Source: Arion vulgaris | Taxonomy: Eukaryota; Mollusca; Gastropoda; Stylommatophora; Arionidae | NCBI GenBank assembly: GCA_020796225.1 | Contig: CM036765.1 | Coordinates: 34,686,066-34,750,065, forward strand | Length of the DNA stretch: 64,000 nt | Reading direction: 5' to 3' | Part shown: one piece after another, positions 43,151-54,575 of the stretch | Numbering within the stretch: the stretch's first letter is position 1 | Layout: each line of letters opens with the position of its first letter | Program-made: the position numbers and the translations under genes | The notes under the pieces: model-generated | Seen by the model: only the letters and a program-made list of their open reading frames with translations | Database searches by the model: none | What the model was told of the DNA's origin: nothing

Positions 43151-44131
43151 AAGAAGATGTATTGAGTAATTGTCTCACCCGTGTGTTGTCGGGGCTCGCA
43201 AGGGGAGCAAAGAATAGTAACACTGCTACCTACAAGCAACCCACAAACTAACGAGCAATCTTTGCACCCTTGCAGAACAGGTTGGTCTCCAGATTAATTC
43301 TGCCAAGACCAAAAGTATGGACCTCAAAACTCGACAGACAACATCGTAATAAATGGCCAAACACTGGATGAGAAAGTTAAACATTTTACATATTTGGGTA
43401 GTAAAGTGGGTCAAACAACGGACACACGATACGATGAAAGAAATAAACTCTCGAATTGCTATAGCAGCTAGTGCCTTCACTAAGTTAACAAATATATGGC
43501 AATCTCAAGACCTTAGTATATGCACAAAAGTTAAATTATTTAGGTCATGTGTGATTCCTGTACTGACCTACGGTTGTGAAAGTTGGAAATCAACAAAGAA
43601 AATTGATAAGAAACTGGACAGCTTTGAGAATAAATGTCTCGAAAATTATTAAAAGTAAAATGGAGTGATTTCGTTTCTAACAACACAGTGAAAAATAGAA
43701 CACACCAACAACCCGTATCAAATATTATAAGGAAACGACGGTGGAAATATTTAGGTCATGTTCTTAGATCAGACGAAAAGAGACGAAATCGACAAGTCCT
43801 TATGTGGTCACCAGTTGGGAAAAGAAACGTGGAAGACCAAAGACCACTCTTCGAAGAACAATCCTGCAAGAAAGTAAACTATTGGGATGTAAAACCATAC
43901 GAGATCTTCAACTGCTAGCAACGAACCGCATTACATGGAGATCTAAAACCTCTGCCCTATGTGCTGTCTTTGGCACGAAAGGAATAAACTAACTAAACTA
44001 ACTACCTACAAGGCATGCTGTAAGAGGCGACTGGGGTAGGGGCCTAGGGAAGATACCATAGTAAATAAAAAGCGTCGCAGAAATCGGATGTGCTGGCCTA
44101 CTTGTAGGCGCATAATTGGCACAACGTACAA
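43151..44131 (+). mobile_element. SINE subfamily F, interrupted by a LINE
   Basis: The left part (to 43236) carries CTCACCCGTGTGTTGTCGGG, CAAAGAATAGTAACACTGC. The right part resumes at 44002 with CTACCTACAAGGCATGCTGT and runs to about 44131. The inserted LINE is listed separately. Confidence 0.8.
43237..44001 (+). mobile_element. 5'-truncated LINE with 11-bp TSD and (ACTA)n tail
   Basis: Flanked by CTACCTACAAG at 43226-43236 and 44002-44012. The plus strand encodes, with frame breaks, LAEQVGLQINSAKTKSMD, HFTYLGSKVGQTTDTRYD, RIAIAASAFTKLTNIWQSQD, TYGCESWKSTKKIDKKLDSF and RRWKYLGHVLRSDEKRR: RT motif 'GL.IN..KTK', the YLGS block and the C-terminal YG.E.W...LGH region. It ends GGAATAAACTAACTAAACTAA. 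Same family as 8812-9200. Confidence 0.88.
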
Positions 44132-44132
44132 T

Positions 44133-44357
44133 CGACCAATTTTAATCACTCTTTGTGATATGTTTGATCTTTGCCAAGAACGTGTATACGTTGCACATTA
44201 GTTTGGTAGGCCCTAAACGCATAGACTTCTACACGTTTAGGACACGTGCATCCGATTTTAGCCAAACCTCCTTAGTCGACTCTTACGACATGTGTGGCAG
44301 GTAACAGTGGTTCTATTCTTTACACCCCAAATTTGGGCCGGTAACCACTCGGGCGTG
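44133..44357 (-). mobile_element. SINE subfamily G
   Basis: Reverse of 17738-17990: ACCAATTTTAATCACTCTTT at the left, GTGGCAGGTAACAGTGGTTC and CCCAAATTTGGGCC at the right. Confidence 0.78.
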
Positions 44358-44362
44358 CAATC

Positions 44363-44568
44363 TTTCTAAGGTATTTTAACTGGGAAGCATCTTTCCAGCC
44401 TGCTCTTCTCAATTTGGAACTGCAAAGTGTTCTTTTACGTGTTCGATCTCACCTACACTGAGATGAGGGATCTTGGAAAAAATATCTCGATGACTCCATC
44501 ATCGAGCGAACCAAGTACTTTTGGAACGAGATGCCAGCATCGAACCTCTACGCCACAGATACCCACAA
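44363..44568 (-). mobile_element. tRNA-derived SINE, family B
   Basis: Minus reading: GTATCTGTGGCGTAGAGGTT (A-box), ACTTGGTTCGCTCG (B-box), TCCCTCATCTCAGTGTAGGT, then CCAAATTGAGAAGAGCAGGC. Other copies near 48.0, 57.5, 58.9-59.1 and 63.8 kb. Confidence 0.78.
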
Positions 44569-44700
44569 GAATGAATCCTCGCTTAGTTCATTTATCATCT
44601 CCCGATTCACAAGAATTAATCCTCGCTTAGTTCATTTATCATCTCCCGATTCACAAGAATGAATCCTCGCTTAGTTTATTTATCATCTCCCGATTCATTT
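44569..44700. repeat. 43-bp repeat, 3 copies, at the SINE head
   Basis: Unit AAGAAT(G/T)AATCCTCGCTTAG, TTCATTTATCATCTCCCGAT. It begins at the outer edge of the family B SINE. Confidence 0.9.
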
Positions 44701-44735
44701 CCGTATGTAAATGACTGAAACAACAGATGATCAAC

Positions 44736-45175
44736 AGCATTTTTATACATACTTTGTGTTACCAGAGCCAAACATGGTCATTGAGCAAAGCGCAGTCACA
44801 AAAATAACTACATGTGAAATGCGTTGCCTGCGAAAAGTTACCAACAACACAAAAAAAGACAGAATCACTAACATCAGCATAAGAAGAAAGTTGGCACAAA
44901 ACCGTGCTTGAATTACATAGATAAGCAAAGAATGAAGTGGTTTGGCCACTTAATAAGAATACATCCAAACTCCAAAGTATACAGAGTCTTCTACAACAGA
45001 ACATCGGAAAGAAGGCAAGAGGAAGACCACGGAAAAGATGGTTAGATGGCGTAGCAGAATCCTGTGAAAGAGCAAAGATAACAATCACACAAGCCACCAG
45101 AACAGCGCAAGACAAAAACAGAAAACCACGACACCGGGCAACAATCCGGTAGCAGTGTGACGACAAAAGAAGAAG
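44736..45175 (+). mobile_element. LINE pol C-terminal region, GAA-tailed
   Basis: Plus frames: LCYQSQTWSLSKAQSQKITT, CEMRCLRKVTNNTKKDRITN, ISIRRKLAQNRA, then KARGRPRKRWLDGVAESCER. This is the EMR.LR......DRI.N..IR block and the GRPRKRWLD.V tail of RTE-like LINEs. The 3' end reads GACGACAAAAGAAGAAGAA. The minus copy at 4785-5120 is the same family. Confidence 0.8.
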
Positions 45176-45799
45176 AATGACTGAAAACTAGCATTAAAGA
45201 AATATAATTTCCTACTTTACTTGACATTGTTTCAGAAGCATTGAAAGCTTATATTTTTCTTGACTACAGTTGTGCATGGTCTAAAATATTCTTGTATCTG
45301 ACATAAATATCAAATCTGATCTTGTGACAGCTTCTATGCATAGAAATCTATAACCACACCCACTTAAACTGATTACCTGTTAGAGGCAATATGTAGGACT
45401 ACAAACACGAAACCTAAATTTACCAGTGACACTGATCAGCTCTCGTCCAAGATCTACATTATCTGCGAGCTTTCTCGTAAAGATTCAAGCTATTTCTATA
45501 AATCTCTCTAATGAGTTTTATTCCAGTACAAACATAAATCAAGTTTAATAAATGTATCAAGTACAAAGGCGTATCTAGGACTGATTTCATCCAAGTATGG
45601 TAACTGAACAAATGGACCAACTTATATACCAAACTACACGTAATTATTAGTAAACAGAAGCAAATATACAAGACATTTAGCATTTTATGAACTTTTTATG
45701 TGTCTTGTCCTTTACAGAACGATACTCCCATTGATGATGTTCATCCATCTCGGTGATGATCACAATTTTCATCCAATGGAATGTAGTTGCGTTATGTTT
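45176..45799. other. no gene seen
   Basis: No recognised coding or repeat content. A 74-codon minus frame is low-complexity. Confidence 0.5.
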
Positions 45800-46210
45800 G
45801 TCGTGTGTGCGTAGATGACTAGTGAGCCCGATGCGGACTTGAAATTTTCTTGTACAGTGTGGGAAGTTTTACTGCCTTTCTATTTTGACGTTTTTGTTCC
45901 ATCCGTGCAGTTCTACCTGCCTCGGAGGCCGAAAAACAGTGTCGAAGAAGTGTGCGCCAAGCTGATCTGTCTTGCGCAACATTCTCCCAGTTGTCGACAT
46001 CAATGCCAAAGAATTTCATAGAGCTCTTGAGTGTGTCTTTGAATCGCTTTTTTGACCACCCAGTGAGCGTTTACTACTACGTGGCTCACCATACAAGAGT
46101 CTTTGTGGTATTCTGCAATCCGGCATTTGAGCACATGTCCGCCCATCGTGTCTGGGACTGTATCAAGATTGATAGATGATGGGGAGAGCAACTTTGACTC
46201 ATTAAAGCCG
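45800..46210 (-). mobile_element. LINE pol C-terminal region
   Basis: Minus frames: CRIAEYHKDSCMVSHVVVNA, WVVKKAIQRHTQELYEIL, DVDNWENVAQDRSAWRTLLR and EAGRTARMEQKRQNRKAVK. The W..L/VA.DRS.WR motif near the C-terminus is typical of LINE pol proteins. Frame breaks present. Confidence 0.72.
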
Positions 46211-46433
46211 CATGAAAGACGCTTGATACCTAGTCAGTTCTTCTCAGTCCTTCATCATTGTTGTATTCAAGTAAATTTTATATTGAGGATTGGTATCTCA
46301 ACTTGGCAGATATTAACTTTGTATCAACATTTTGCTTGACTCTATCCCTTGCTTACCGTCTGAGGAAGTCTGTGGTATGATGTAAAGTTGTATTGTTTGT
46401 ATAAATATAGATCTATAGTTATTTAGATAACTG

Positions 46434-46640
46434 GCCTGTTGCCACCGTCATCTTCGTTGTTCTTTCCCTCGTCTTCCAGGAACCATGTCCTTCATTATTG
46501 TCCTGTCTAAACCACTGTGACGTTCAAAGTGACCCACATATTTGAGTCTCCGAGACATAATAATCATCACCAGGTACTGTCTCGTGTCTTGACATTGCAT
46601 TACGCCAGGTTATAGTCGTAGTTTGCCCATCTCCTGACTT
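46434..46640 (-). mobile_element. LINE fragment
   Basis: The minus frame reads LKYVGHFERHSGLDRTIMKD, MVPGRRGKEQRR, like the Y.GH..R...LE..I..G.V.G.R.RG region of LINE C-termini. Confidence 0.5.
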
Positions 46641-46841
46641 TAACCTTCGCACTTGTCTCTCTCTCTCTTGCTCGTCACTTTTCAATCTTTCACTTCAATG
46701 TTTTGATCAATGTATCATATCGATTTATGTGTTCGAAAAACTTTTGTTTGATGTTTATTTCCTGCAGTAATTTTACTTCCTCCCATATTTTTAAGAGAAC
46801 ATCTTCGACCACGCCCACCGTTGTACCAAGACATTTAGAAA

Positions 46842-47085
46842 CATGGGGGTCTCTGTGGCTAAGCCTTTGCCTTACTTCCCGACTGACGTGGGTTTGAATC
46901 TGGACCGCGCCGTTCTGTTAACAAGTGCATTTTTTTTCCAGAGATCCATCGGATTGTTGCCGAAGCTACGGAGTTCGTACTTTGTGCAATACTCTCCGAG
47001 GGTGGCATGCCACTTCATTGGAGTAGGACCGAGCTATGTGGGGCAAAATCCCGGTAAAATGAAGTCAATGTTACGGCTTTAGGCT
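46842..47085 (+). mobile_element. SINE family A (full span)
   Basis: Head GGGGTCTCTGTGGCTAAGCC, B-box GGGTTTGAATCTGG, TTCCAGAGATCCATCGGATT, and a 3' AATGAAGTCAATGTTACGGC. Confidence 0.85.
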
Positions 47086-47454
47086 TTTATTTTAAATTAA
47101 GAAACCTTTGAATATTAAGATAGATAAAAGCGATAGAACTGGCTAAAGTACAAGCGACTCATGTGGTTGATACTCTTCTTCTGCGTTCTCACTAGATTAG
47201 GATTTCGAATTCTCTAATAAAAGCAACCGTCTGCCTCAGATTATCAGCCACGCCTTTAAGTTTGTCTTGGACGCTGGTGTAAGTGGGCCACCTCTTCTTC
47301 TCAAGTCTGTATACTGGGGGAAGTTCTGTAGAATATAATTCCTATGATTTCTGCTTTCCCGTTTTGGCCACCCTCGTGATGGTAGGTCTGACATTCTTAC
47401 TGCGTGGCTAAATCTCCAGGAAGATTAACGACCGTAGAATCCGTTATTCCATTC
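47086..47454. other. no gene seen
   Basis: No supported feature. A minus reading VYRLEKKRWPTYTSVQDKL could be a repeat-encoded scrap. Confidence 0.4.
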
Positions 47455-47655
47455 CTCATTGTGAGGGGTCGTTGCACCGTGTTATGCGCCTAACGGCCTG
47501 GTGCATCCGTTTTCTGCAAGCATTTGTTTAGCGGACACGTGCATTCGATTTGAGCCAAACCTCCTTAGCCGCCTCTTACGACATGCGTGGCAGGTAACAG
47601 TGGTTCTATTTTTTACACCCCAAATTTGGGCCCAGGTAACCACTCGGGCGAGGGT
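47455..47655 (-). mobile_element. SINE subfamily G, diverged
   Basis: Contains the reverse of the subfamily G 5' half: GCCTCTTACGACATGCGTGG, AGGTAACAGTGGTTCTAT, CCCAAATTTGGGCCC. Confidence 0.72.
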
Positions 47656-47904
47656 TGATACGAGAACGACGTTCTTCTAAGGACCTGCTACATAAATAAT
47701 GAATAACTAACTGTACAAGAATTTATTTTTTAATTTAAAACATGTACGAAGATATACTACACACAAATTGCATATGCAATCATTATGGTGTCAACTCCTT
47801 ATGATTGTCTGATTGTGTCACCCAGTGTCGGCGTCACTGATCTATTGGAAGATCTGATTGTACTGATGCGTCGTGCAAGTAGATTTGTCTACGTGACTGT
47901 GAAC

Positions 47905-48250
47905 TCACTCGTATATATCTGTCTGACACATTAAGATCTCAGCGGTAGTGACAACATTCCGTAGCATCGACCAGCATACCCGAAATAATTTTGAGGATGT
48001 TGAAAATCTGTTGGAATGTTATTGTAATAAATGATTTTTGTCTGGACAGCGGTTTTCAAGCATACGTTTATGAGTTTCAACTGTAACTGGTTATTTTGAA
48101 GTGCTGAACTTGAACACGGAATCGACGTTTTATGGTCCGTTCTTTGATAGGACTAGAAACTCGATCTCAACCTACAGTAAGATCAGGGATCCTGGGAAAA
48201 TATTCCAGTCGCTTGACATGGCAAACGAATTGAATACTTTTGAAATGTGA
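47905..48250 (-). mobile_element. SINE family B, diverged
   Basis: Plus strand AAGATCTCAGCGGTAGT (3' part), CTGAACTTGAACACGGAATC, CGATCTCAACCTACAGTAAG, ATCAGGGATCCTGGGAAAAT. The head has decayed. Confidence 0.6.
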
Positions 48251-48303
48251 GGTGAGTAATGTCCTCAACATCACATCATTACTGTTTATTGCTCTGTTAA
48301 TAT

Positions 48304-48400
48304 GAGGGGTTTTCGTGGTTGAGAGGTTCGCCCTTTTCCCTACGCAGTGGTTGCCATTTCGGTACGATGAGTCAATCCTTCGGCTTTTAAACCCCCTTTT
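48304..48400 (+). mobile_element. SINE family A with large internal deletion
   Basis: Head GGGGTTTTCGTGGTTGAGAG directly precedes the 3' end GATGAGTCAATCCTTCGGC. The middle of about 150 bp is gone. The 40-bp array begins right after its tail. Confidence 0.7.
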
Positions 48401-51400
48401 TTTGTTTAATATATCCTCTATCTTTTTACTATGTCCTGCTTCTGTTTACCATTTCCTGTTTCTTGTTATTATATCCTGTATCTTTTTACTATGTCCTGCT
48501 TCTGTTTATCATTTCCTGTTTCTGTTATTATATCCTGTATCTTTTTACTATGTCCTGCTTCTGTTTACCATTTCCTGTTTCTGTTGACTATGTCCTGTAT
48601 CTTTTTACTATGTTCTGCTTCTGTTTACCATTTCTGTTTCTTTACATGTCTCTGCTCTGTTTATCATTTCCGTTTCTTTTACTAGTCCTGCTTCTGTTAC
48701 CATTCTGTTTTTGTTATTATATCCGTTCTTTTACTATGTCCTGCTTTTGTTACCATTTCCTGTTTCTTTTACATGTTTGCTTCTGTTAACCATGTCCTGT
48801 TTTACTAAGTTCTGCTTCTGTTTACCATTCCTTTTTAGATTATGTCCCTTTTCTTTTACTATGTCTGTTCTTTTCATTTCCTGTTTCTTGTTATTATATC
48901 CTGTATCTTTTTACTATGTCCTGCTTCTGTTTACCATTTCCTGTTATTATATCCTGTATCTTTACTATGTCCTGCTTCGTTTACCACATCATGTTCTTGT
49001 TATATGTCATATCTTTACTATGTTCTGCTTCTGTTTCCCTTTCCGTTTCTTGTTATTATGTCCCTGCTTTACTAGACCTGCTTCTGTTTATATTTTTGTT
49101 ACTATTCCTGCGTCCTGTTTATCATTTCCTGTTTCTGTGACTCTGTCCTGCTTCTGTTTATCATTTCCTGTTCTTTTTACTATGTCTGCTTTTTATCATT
49201 CTGTTTCTTTTAATATGTCCTGTTCTGTTATCATTTCCTGTTCTTTTATATGTCCCGCTTCTGTTATCATTTCGTTCTATTACTATGTCCTGCTTCTGTT
49301 TACATTTCCTGTTTCTTTTATTACATCCTGTATCTTACAATGTCCTGCTTCTGTTATCATTTCTGTTTCTTTACATATCTGCTTCAGTTTATCATTTTCC
49401 TTTTTTACTATTACTGCGTCTGTTATCATTTCCGTCTTGATATGTCCTCTTCTATTTATCATTTCTGTTTCTATTTACTATGTCCTGCTTCTATTTATCA
49501 TTTCTGTTTCTTTACTATGTCCTGCTTCTGTTTATCATTTCGTCTTTTAAAATGTCCTGCCGTTCACCTGTATTATAGAGCTGTTTCATTTCGTCTTTTA
49601 TAATATCCTGATCTTTACTAATGTCTACCTGTACACGATCCTGTTTCTTTTTACTATGTTCTCTGTTTTCATTTCCTAGTTCTTTTCTATGTCCCTTCTG
49701 TTTATCATTTCCTGTTTCTTACATGATCCGTTTATCAGTTTCTGCTTTTTTATACTGTGTCCACTTTGTTTCTTTCCCGCTTACTATGTCACGCTTCTGT
49801 TTATCATTTCCTGTTCCTTTTACTATGTCCTGCTCTTTTAATCATTCCTGTTTCTTTTACTATGTCCTGTTCTGTTTATCATTTCCCGTTTCTTTTTACT
49901 ATGTCCTGCTTCTGTTTACCATTTCCTGTTTCTGTTTATTATATCCTGTATCTTTTTACTATGTCCTGCTTCTGTTTATCATTTCCTGTTTATTTTTACT
50001 ATGTCCTGCTTCTGTTTATCATTTCCTGTTTCTTTTTACTATGTCCTGCTTCTGTTTACCATTTCCTGTTTCTTGTTATTATATCCGTTCTTTTTACTAT
50101 GTCCTGCTTCTGTTTACCATTTCTGTTTCTTTTACTATGTTTTTGCTTCTGTTTACCATTTCCTGTTTCTTTTTACTATGTTCTGCTTCTGTTTACCATT
50201 TCCTGTTTCTTGTTATTATGTCCTGTATCTTTTTACTATGTCCTGCTTCTGTTTACCATTTCCTGTTATTATATCCTGTATCTTTTTACTATGTCCTGCT
50301 TCTGTTTACCATTTCCTGTTTCTTGTTATTATGTCCTGTATCTTTTTTCTATGTTCTGCTTCTGTTTTCCATTTCCTGTTTCTTGTTATTATGTCCTGTT
50401 TCTTTTTACTATGTCCTGCTTCTGTTTATCATTTTCTGTTTACTATGTTCTGCGTCTGTTTATCATTTCCTGTTTCTGTTTACTATGTCCTGCTTCTGTT
50501 TATCATTTCCCGTTTCTTTTACTATGTCCTGCTTCTGTTTATCATTTCCTGTTTCTTTTTACTATGTCCTGCTTCTGTTTATCATTTCCTGTTTCTTTTT
50601 TACTATGTCCTGCTTCTGTTTATCATTTCCTGTTTCTATTTACTATGTCCTGCTTCTGTTTATCATTTCCTGCTTTCTTTTATTATATCCTGTATCTTTT
50701 ACTATGTCCTGCTTCTGCTTATCATTTCTGTTTTTTACTATCCTGTTCTGTTTATCATTTTCTGTTTCTGTTTACTATGTTCTGCGTCTGTTTATCATTT
50801 CCTGTTTCTTTTTACTATGTCCTGCTTCTGTTTATCATTTCCTGTTTCTTTTACTATGTCCTGCTTCTGTTTATCATTTCCCGTTTCTATTTACTATGCC
50901 TGCTTTCTGTTTATCATTTCCTGTTTCTTTTTTTTATATCTGTATCTTTTACAATGTCTCTTCTGTTTATCATTTCCTGTTTCTTTTACATATCCTGTTC
51001 TGTTTATCATTTTCTGTTTCTGTTTACTAATGTTCTGCGTCTGTTTATCATTTCCTGTTTCTTTTACTATGTCCTGCTTCTGTTTATCATTTCCCGTTTC
51101 TTTTTACTATGTCCTGCTTCTGTTTATCATTTCTGTTTCTTTTACTATGTCCTGCTTCTGTTTATCATTTCCTGTTTCTTTTTTACTATGTCCTGCTTCT
51201 GTTTATCATTTCCTGTTTCTATTTACTATGTCCTGCTTCTGTTTATCATTTCTGTTTCTTTTATTATATCCTGTATCTTTTTACAATGTCCTGCTTCTGT
51301 TTATCATTTCCTGTTTCTTTTTACTATGTCCTGCTTCTGTTTATCATTTCCTGTTTCTATTTACTATGTCCTGCTTCTGTTTATCATTTCCTGTTTCTTT

Positions 51401-53095
51401 TTTTATATCCTGTATCTTTTTACTATGTCCTGCTTCTGTTTATCATTTCCTGTTTCTTTTTACATATCCTGCTTCTGTTTATCATTTTCTGTTTCTGTTT
51501 ACTATGTTCTGCGTCTGTTTATCATTTCCTGTTTCTTTTTACTATGTCCTGCTTCTGTTTATCATTTACTGTTTCTTTTTACTATGTCCTGCTTCTGTTT
51601 ATCATTTCCTGTTTCTATTTACTATGTCCTGCTTCTGTTTATCATTTCCTGTTTCTTATTATATCCTGTATCTTTTTAAAAGTCCTGCTTCTGTTTATCA
51701 TTTCCCTGTTTCTTTTACATATCCTGCTTTTGTTTATCATTTTCTGTTTCTGTTTACTATGTTCTGCGTCTGTTTATCATTTCCTGTTTCTTTTTACTAT
51801 GTCCTGCTTCTGTTTATCATTTCCTGTTTCTTTTTACTATGTCCTGCTTCTGTTTATCATTTCCTGTTTCTTTTTTACTATGTCCTGCTTCTGTTTATCA
51901 TTTCCTGTTTCTTTTTACTATGTCCTGCTTCTGTTTATCATTTCCTGTTTTTATTTACTATGTCCTGCTTCTGTTTACCATTTCCTGTTTTTTTATTATA
52001 TCCTGTATCTTTTTACATGTCCTGCTTCTGTTTATCATTTCGTTCTTTTACCATGTCCTGCTTCTGTTTATCATTTCCTGTTTCTTTTTTACTATGTCCT
52101 GCTTCTGTTTATCATTTCCTGTTTCTTTTTCTATGTCCTGTTTATCATTTCCTGTTTCTTTTACCATGTCCTGCTTCTGTTTACCATTTCCTGTTTCTTT
52201 TTACTATGTCCTGCTTCTGTTTATCATTTCCTGTTTCTTTTTTACTATGTCCTGCTTCTGTTTATCATTTCCTGTTTCTTTTACTATGTCCTGCTTCTGT
52301 TTATCATTTCCTGTTCTTTTTACTATGTCCTGTTTATCATTTCCGTTTCTTTTACTATGTCCTGCTTCTGTTTACCATTTCCTGTTTCTTTTTACTATGT
52401 CCTGCTTCTGTTTATCATTTCCTGTTTCTTTTTTACTATGTCCTGCTTCTGTTTATCATTTCCTGTTTCTTTTACTATGTCCCGCTTCTGTTTATCATTT
52501 CCGTTTCTTTTACTATGTCCTGCTTCTGTTTACCATTTCCTGTTTCTTTTTATTATATCCTGTATCTTTTTACTATGTCCTGCTTCTGTTTATCATTCCT
52601 GTTTATTTTACTATGTACTGCTTCTGTTTATCATTTCCTTTTCTTTTACTATGTCCTGCTTCTGTTTACCATTTCCTGTTTCTTGTTATTATATCCCGTT
52701 TCTTTTTACTATGTCCTGCTTCTGTTTACCATTTCCTGTTTCTTTTTACTATGTCCTGCTTCTGTTTACCATTTCCTGTTATTATATCCTGTATCTTTTT
52801 ACTATGTCCTGCTTCTGTTTACCATTTCCTGTTTCTTATTATGTCCTGTATCTTTTTACTATGTTCTGCTTTTTGTTTACCATTTCCTGTTTCTTATTAT
52901 GTCCTGTATCTTTTTACTATGTTCTGCTTCTGTTTACCATTTCCTGTTTCTTGTTATTATGTCCGTTTCTTTTTTCTATGTCCTGCTTCTGTTTATCATT
53001 TTCTGTTTCTGTTTACTATGTTCTGCGTCTGTTTATCATTTCCTGTTTCTGTTGACTATATCCTGCTTCTGTTTCTCCATTCATATTGTTATGTT
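48401..53095. repeat. 40-bp minisatellite, 4.7 kb, about 117 units, with higher-order structure
   Basis: Unit TTTCTTTTTACTATGTCCTG, then CTTCTGTTTATCATTTCCTG. Marker variants (TATTATATCCTGTATC, TGTTCTGCGTCTG, TTTACCATT) recur in blocks a few hundred bases apart. 48.6-49.9 kb is rich in small indels. The unit has no stop in any plus frame, so a 1033-codon ORF and several others run through it. They encode only F/L/S/C/Y/V repeats and have no start or splice context, so no gene is called. Confidence 0.96.
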
Positions 53096-53107
53096 ATACT
53101 AATCTTG

Positions 53108-53325
53108 TTTGGTGGTCTCTGGCTGTGTATTCTAGCGATCTGGAGGTTGTAGGTTGAATCCGACGAGTCACATGTGCAATTCTGTCTGGAGATCGTAAGA
53201 TTGTTGTTAGAGTTCGTGCTTGTCAATATTCTCGTCAGGTGGCTTACCATTTCTGCCTAGAGGGACAGAGTCATATGGGGAAACCCGGTGCAGTCAAGTC
53301 CATCCTTCACCTTTGTAACCTTCTT
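53108..53325 (+). mobile_element. SINE family A
   Basis: Head TTTGGTGGTCTCTGGCTGTG, B-box TAGGTTGAATCCGA, GCTTACCATTTCTGCCTAGA, and a 3' GTCAAGTCCATCCTTCACC. It starts within about 20 bp of the end of the 40-bp array. Confidence 0.75.
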
Positions 53326-53439
53326 TTAAAAGATTAGTCTTGTTTTTATTTTGTTCTTAGTCATTCCTAATTTCTCAATACTTCTACAAGTTAATGCTGA
53401 ATGAATTGCAACAATGTATTACTTGGGTATTATAAGTGA

Positions 53440-53645
53440 AATCATCAGCATCATCAGGTGCCGTCTCCACATCGAAGGTTGGCTGCAATGAATCTCCAGC
53501 ATCCTCTGTCTTTCGCCTTGGTGTTGCACACTGCCAGACTGTAACCTGTCCATTTCTTAAAGTTCCTTCCCACTTATCTCTCGGTCTTCCTCTTGCTCTT
53601 CCTCCTCAACTTTCCCCTCTAGTAAATGTTTTATCATGGTGATGT
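53440..53645 (-). mobile_element. LINE 3' end
   Basis: The minus frame reads RSKRKTER.VGRNFKKWTGY, SLAVCNTKAKDRGCWRFIAA, NLRCGDGT. The K.WTGYS......A.DR..WR...A pattern is a standard LINE C-terminus. Confidence 0.65.
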
Positions 53646-53924
53646 TTTATCATAAGTGAAATACATATTGTAAAAGACAGTCTAAAGAAGGAGGTCTAGC
53701 CCTTTTCATAGTGTCCACTGTAGTTGATAATTACTATTCCTTGGTTTCATAGCTACACATGTGTGTTTCGTGACATCTGAACCATTCAGTGTACTGCTAG
53801 TGACTAGCTGTGCATTGTAAGTCCATTGCCAGAGTTGTAAATAAACTTGTACTTCTACTGCGTAAGTAGTCAAGGTGGCGGACAAGATGATATTCATCCC
53901 AAAAATGCATTCATGAAAATGATA

Positions 53925-54345
53925 AAGACGAAGGATAGTAGACATTATTGTAACGGGTTTCCCAATATGACTCGGGCATTCTACGCAGAAATGGCACGTC
54001 ACCTACCGAGAGTATTATAGAAAGCACGAACTTCGTGGCTTTATCAACAATAATAAGGGATTTCAGGATAATAATGCAGTTGGGAACCGAACACCGGATC
54101 CTTCTTCTTCTTTAGCGATCTCTGTTCATGCGCTTAGTTGACTGTGGACCACAAACTGGGCAGTCAGCTTCAGATCGATCAGGTTTCCTCAAAGCTTAAT
54201 TTTTAGGTGGACTGGGTGTGGCCACATGTTGTTTCTCAGCTCACACAGGAGAGCACAGTCTTGCAGGACAGATCCGGATTCAAACCCACGACCTACAGAA
54301 CGCAAAGCAAACTGATTAACCTCTACGTCAAAAACAATTAACCTC
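53925..54345 (-). mobile_element. SINE family A, interrupted
   Basis: The 3' part (53925-54060) carries AGAAATGGCACGTCACCTAC. The head part (54263-54340) carries GATCCGGATTCAAACCCACG. About 200 bp of unrelated sequence separates them. Confidence 0.55.
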
Positions 54346-54575
54346 TACGTCAAAAACAAAATCAAACAGTATTGAGAGGTAACAACAAAAAAAGGAAACG
54401 GACAGTGCCGCGGAAAGAAGCAGGATAAGAGGGTTGATTTTCTAGCAATTTTTAATACAATACAAAAACAACGACATTCACACAGAACAGAATCTGGACG
54501 AAATCAGCGCATCCAAGATATGATAGAAAGAACAGTCAGTTCGAACCACAAAGAAAAGTCATAAACATGTAATAC

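Noticed and set aside
44759..45166. 135-codon minus ORF and the 77-codon plus ORF at 4921-5154
   Set aside because: They are antisense shadows of the same LINE family, whose real coding strand is the opposite one.
46842..46915. tRNA gene suggested by A- and B-box motifs
   Set aside because: The motifs belong to SINE heads; no cloverleaf with a proper acceptor stem was seen, and the same sequence continues into a SINE body in several copies.
48711..53152. Several overlapping plus-strand ORFs of 279-1033 codons
   Set aside because: They are the same 40-bp tandem unit read in rotating frames; low-complexity F/L/S/C/Y, no domains, no start or splice context.
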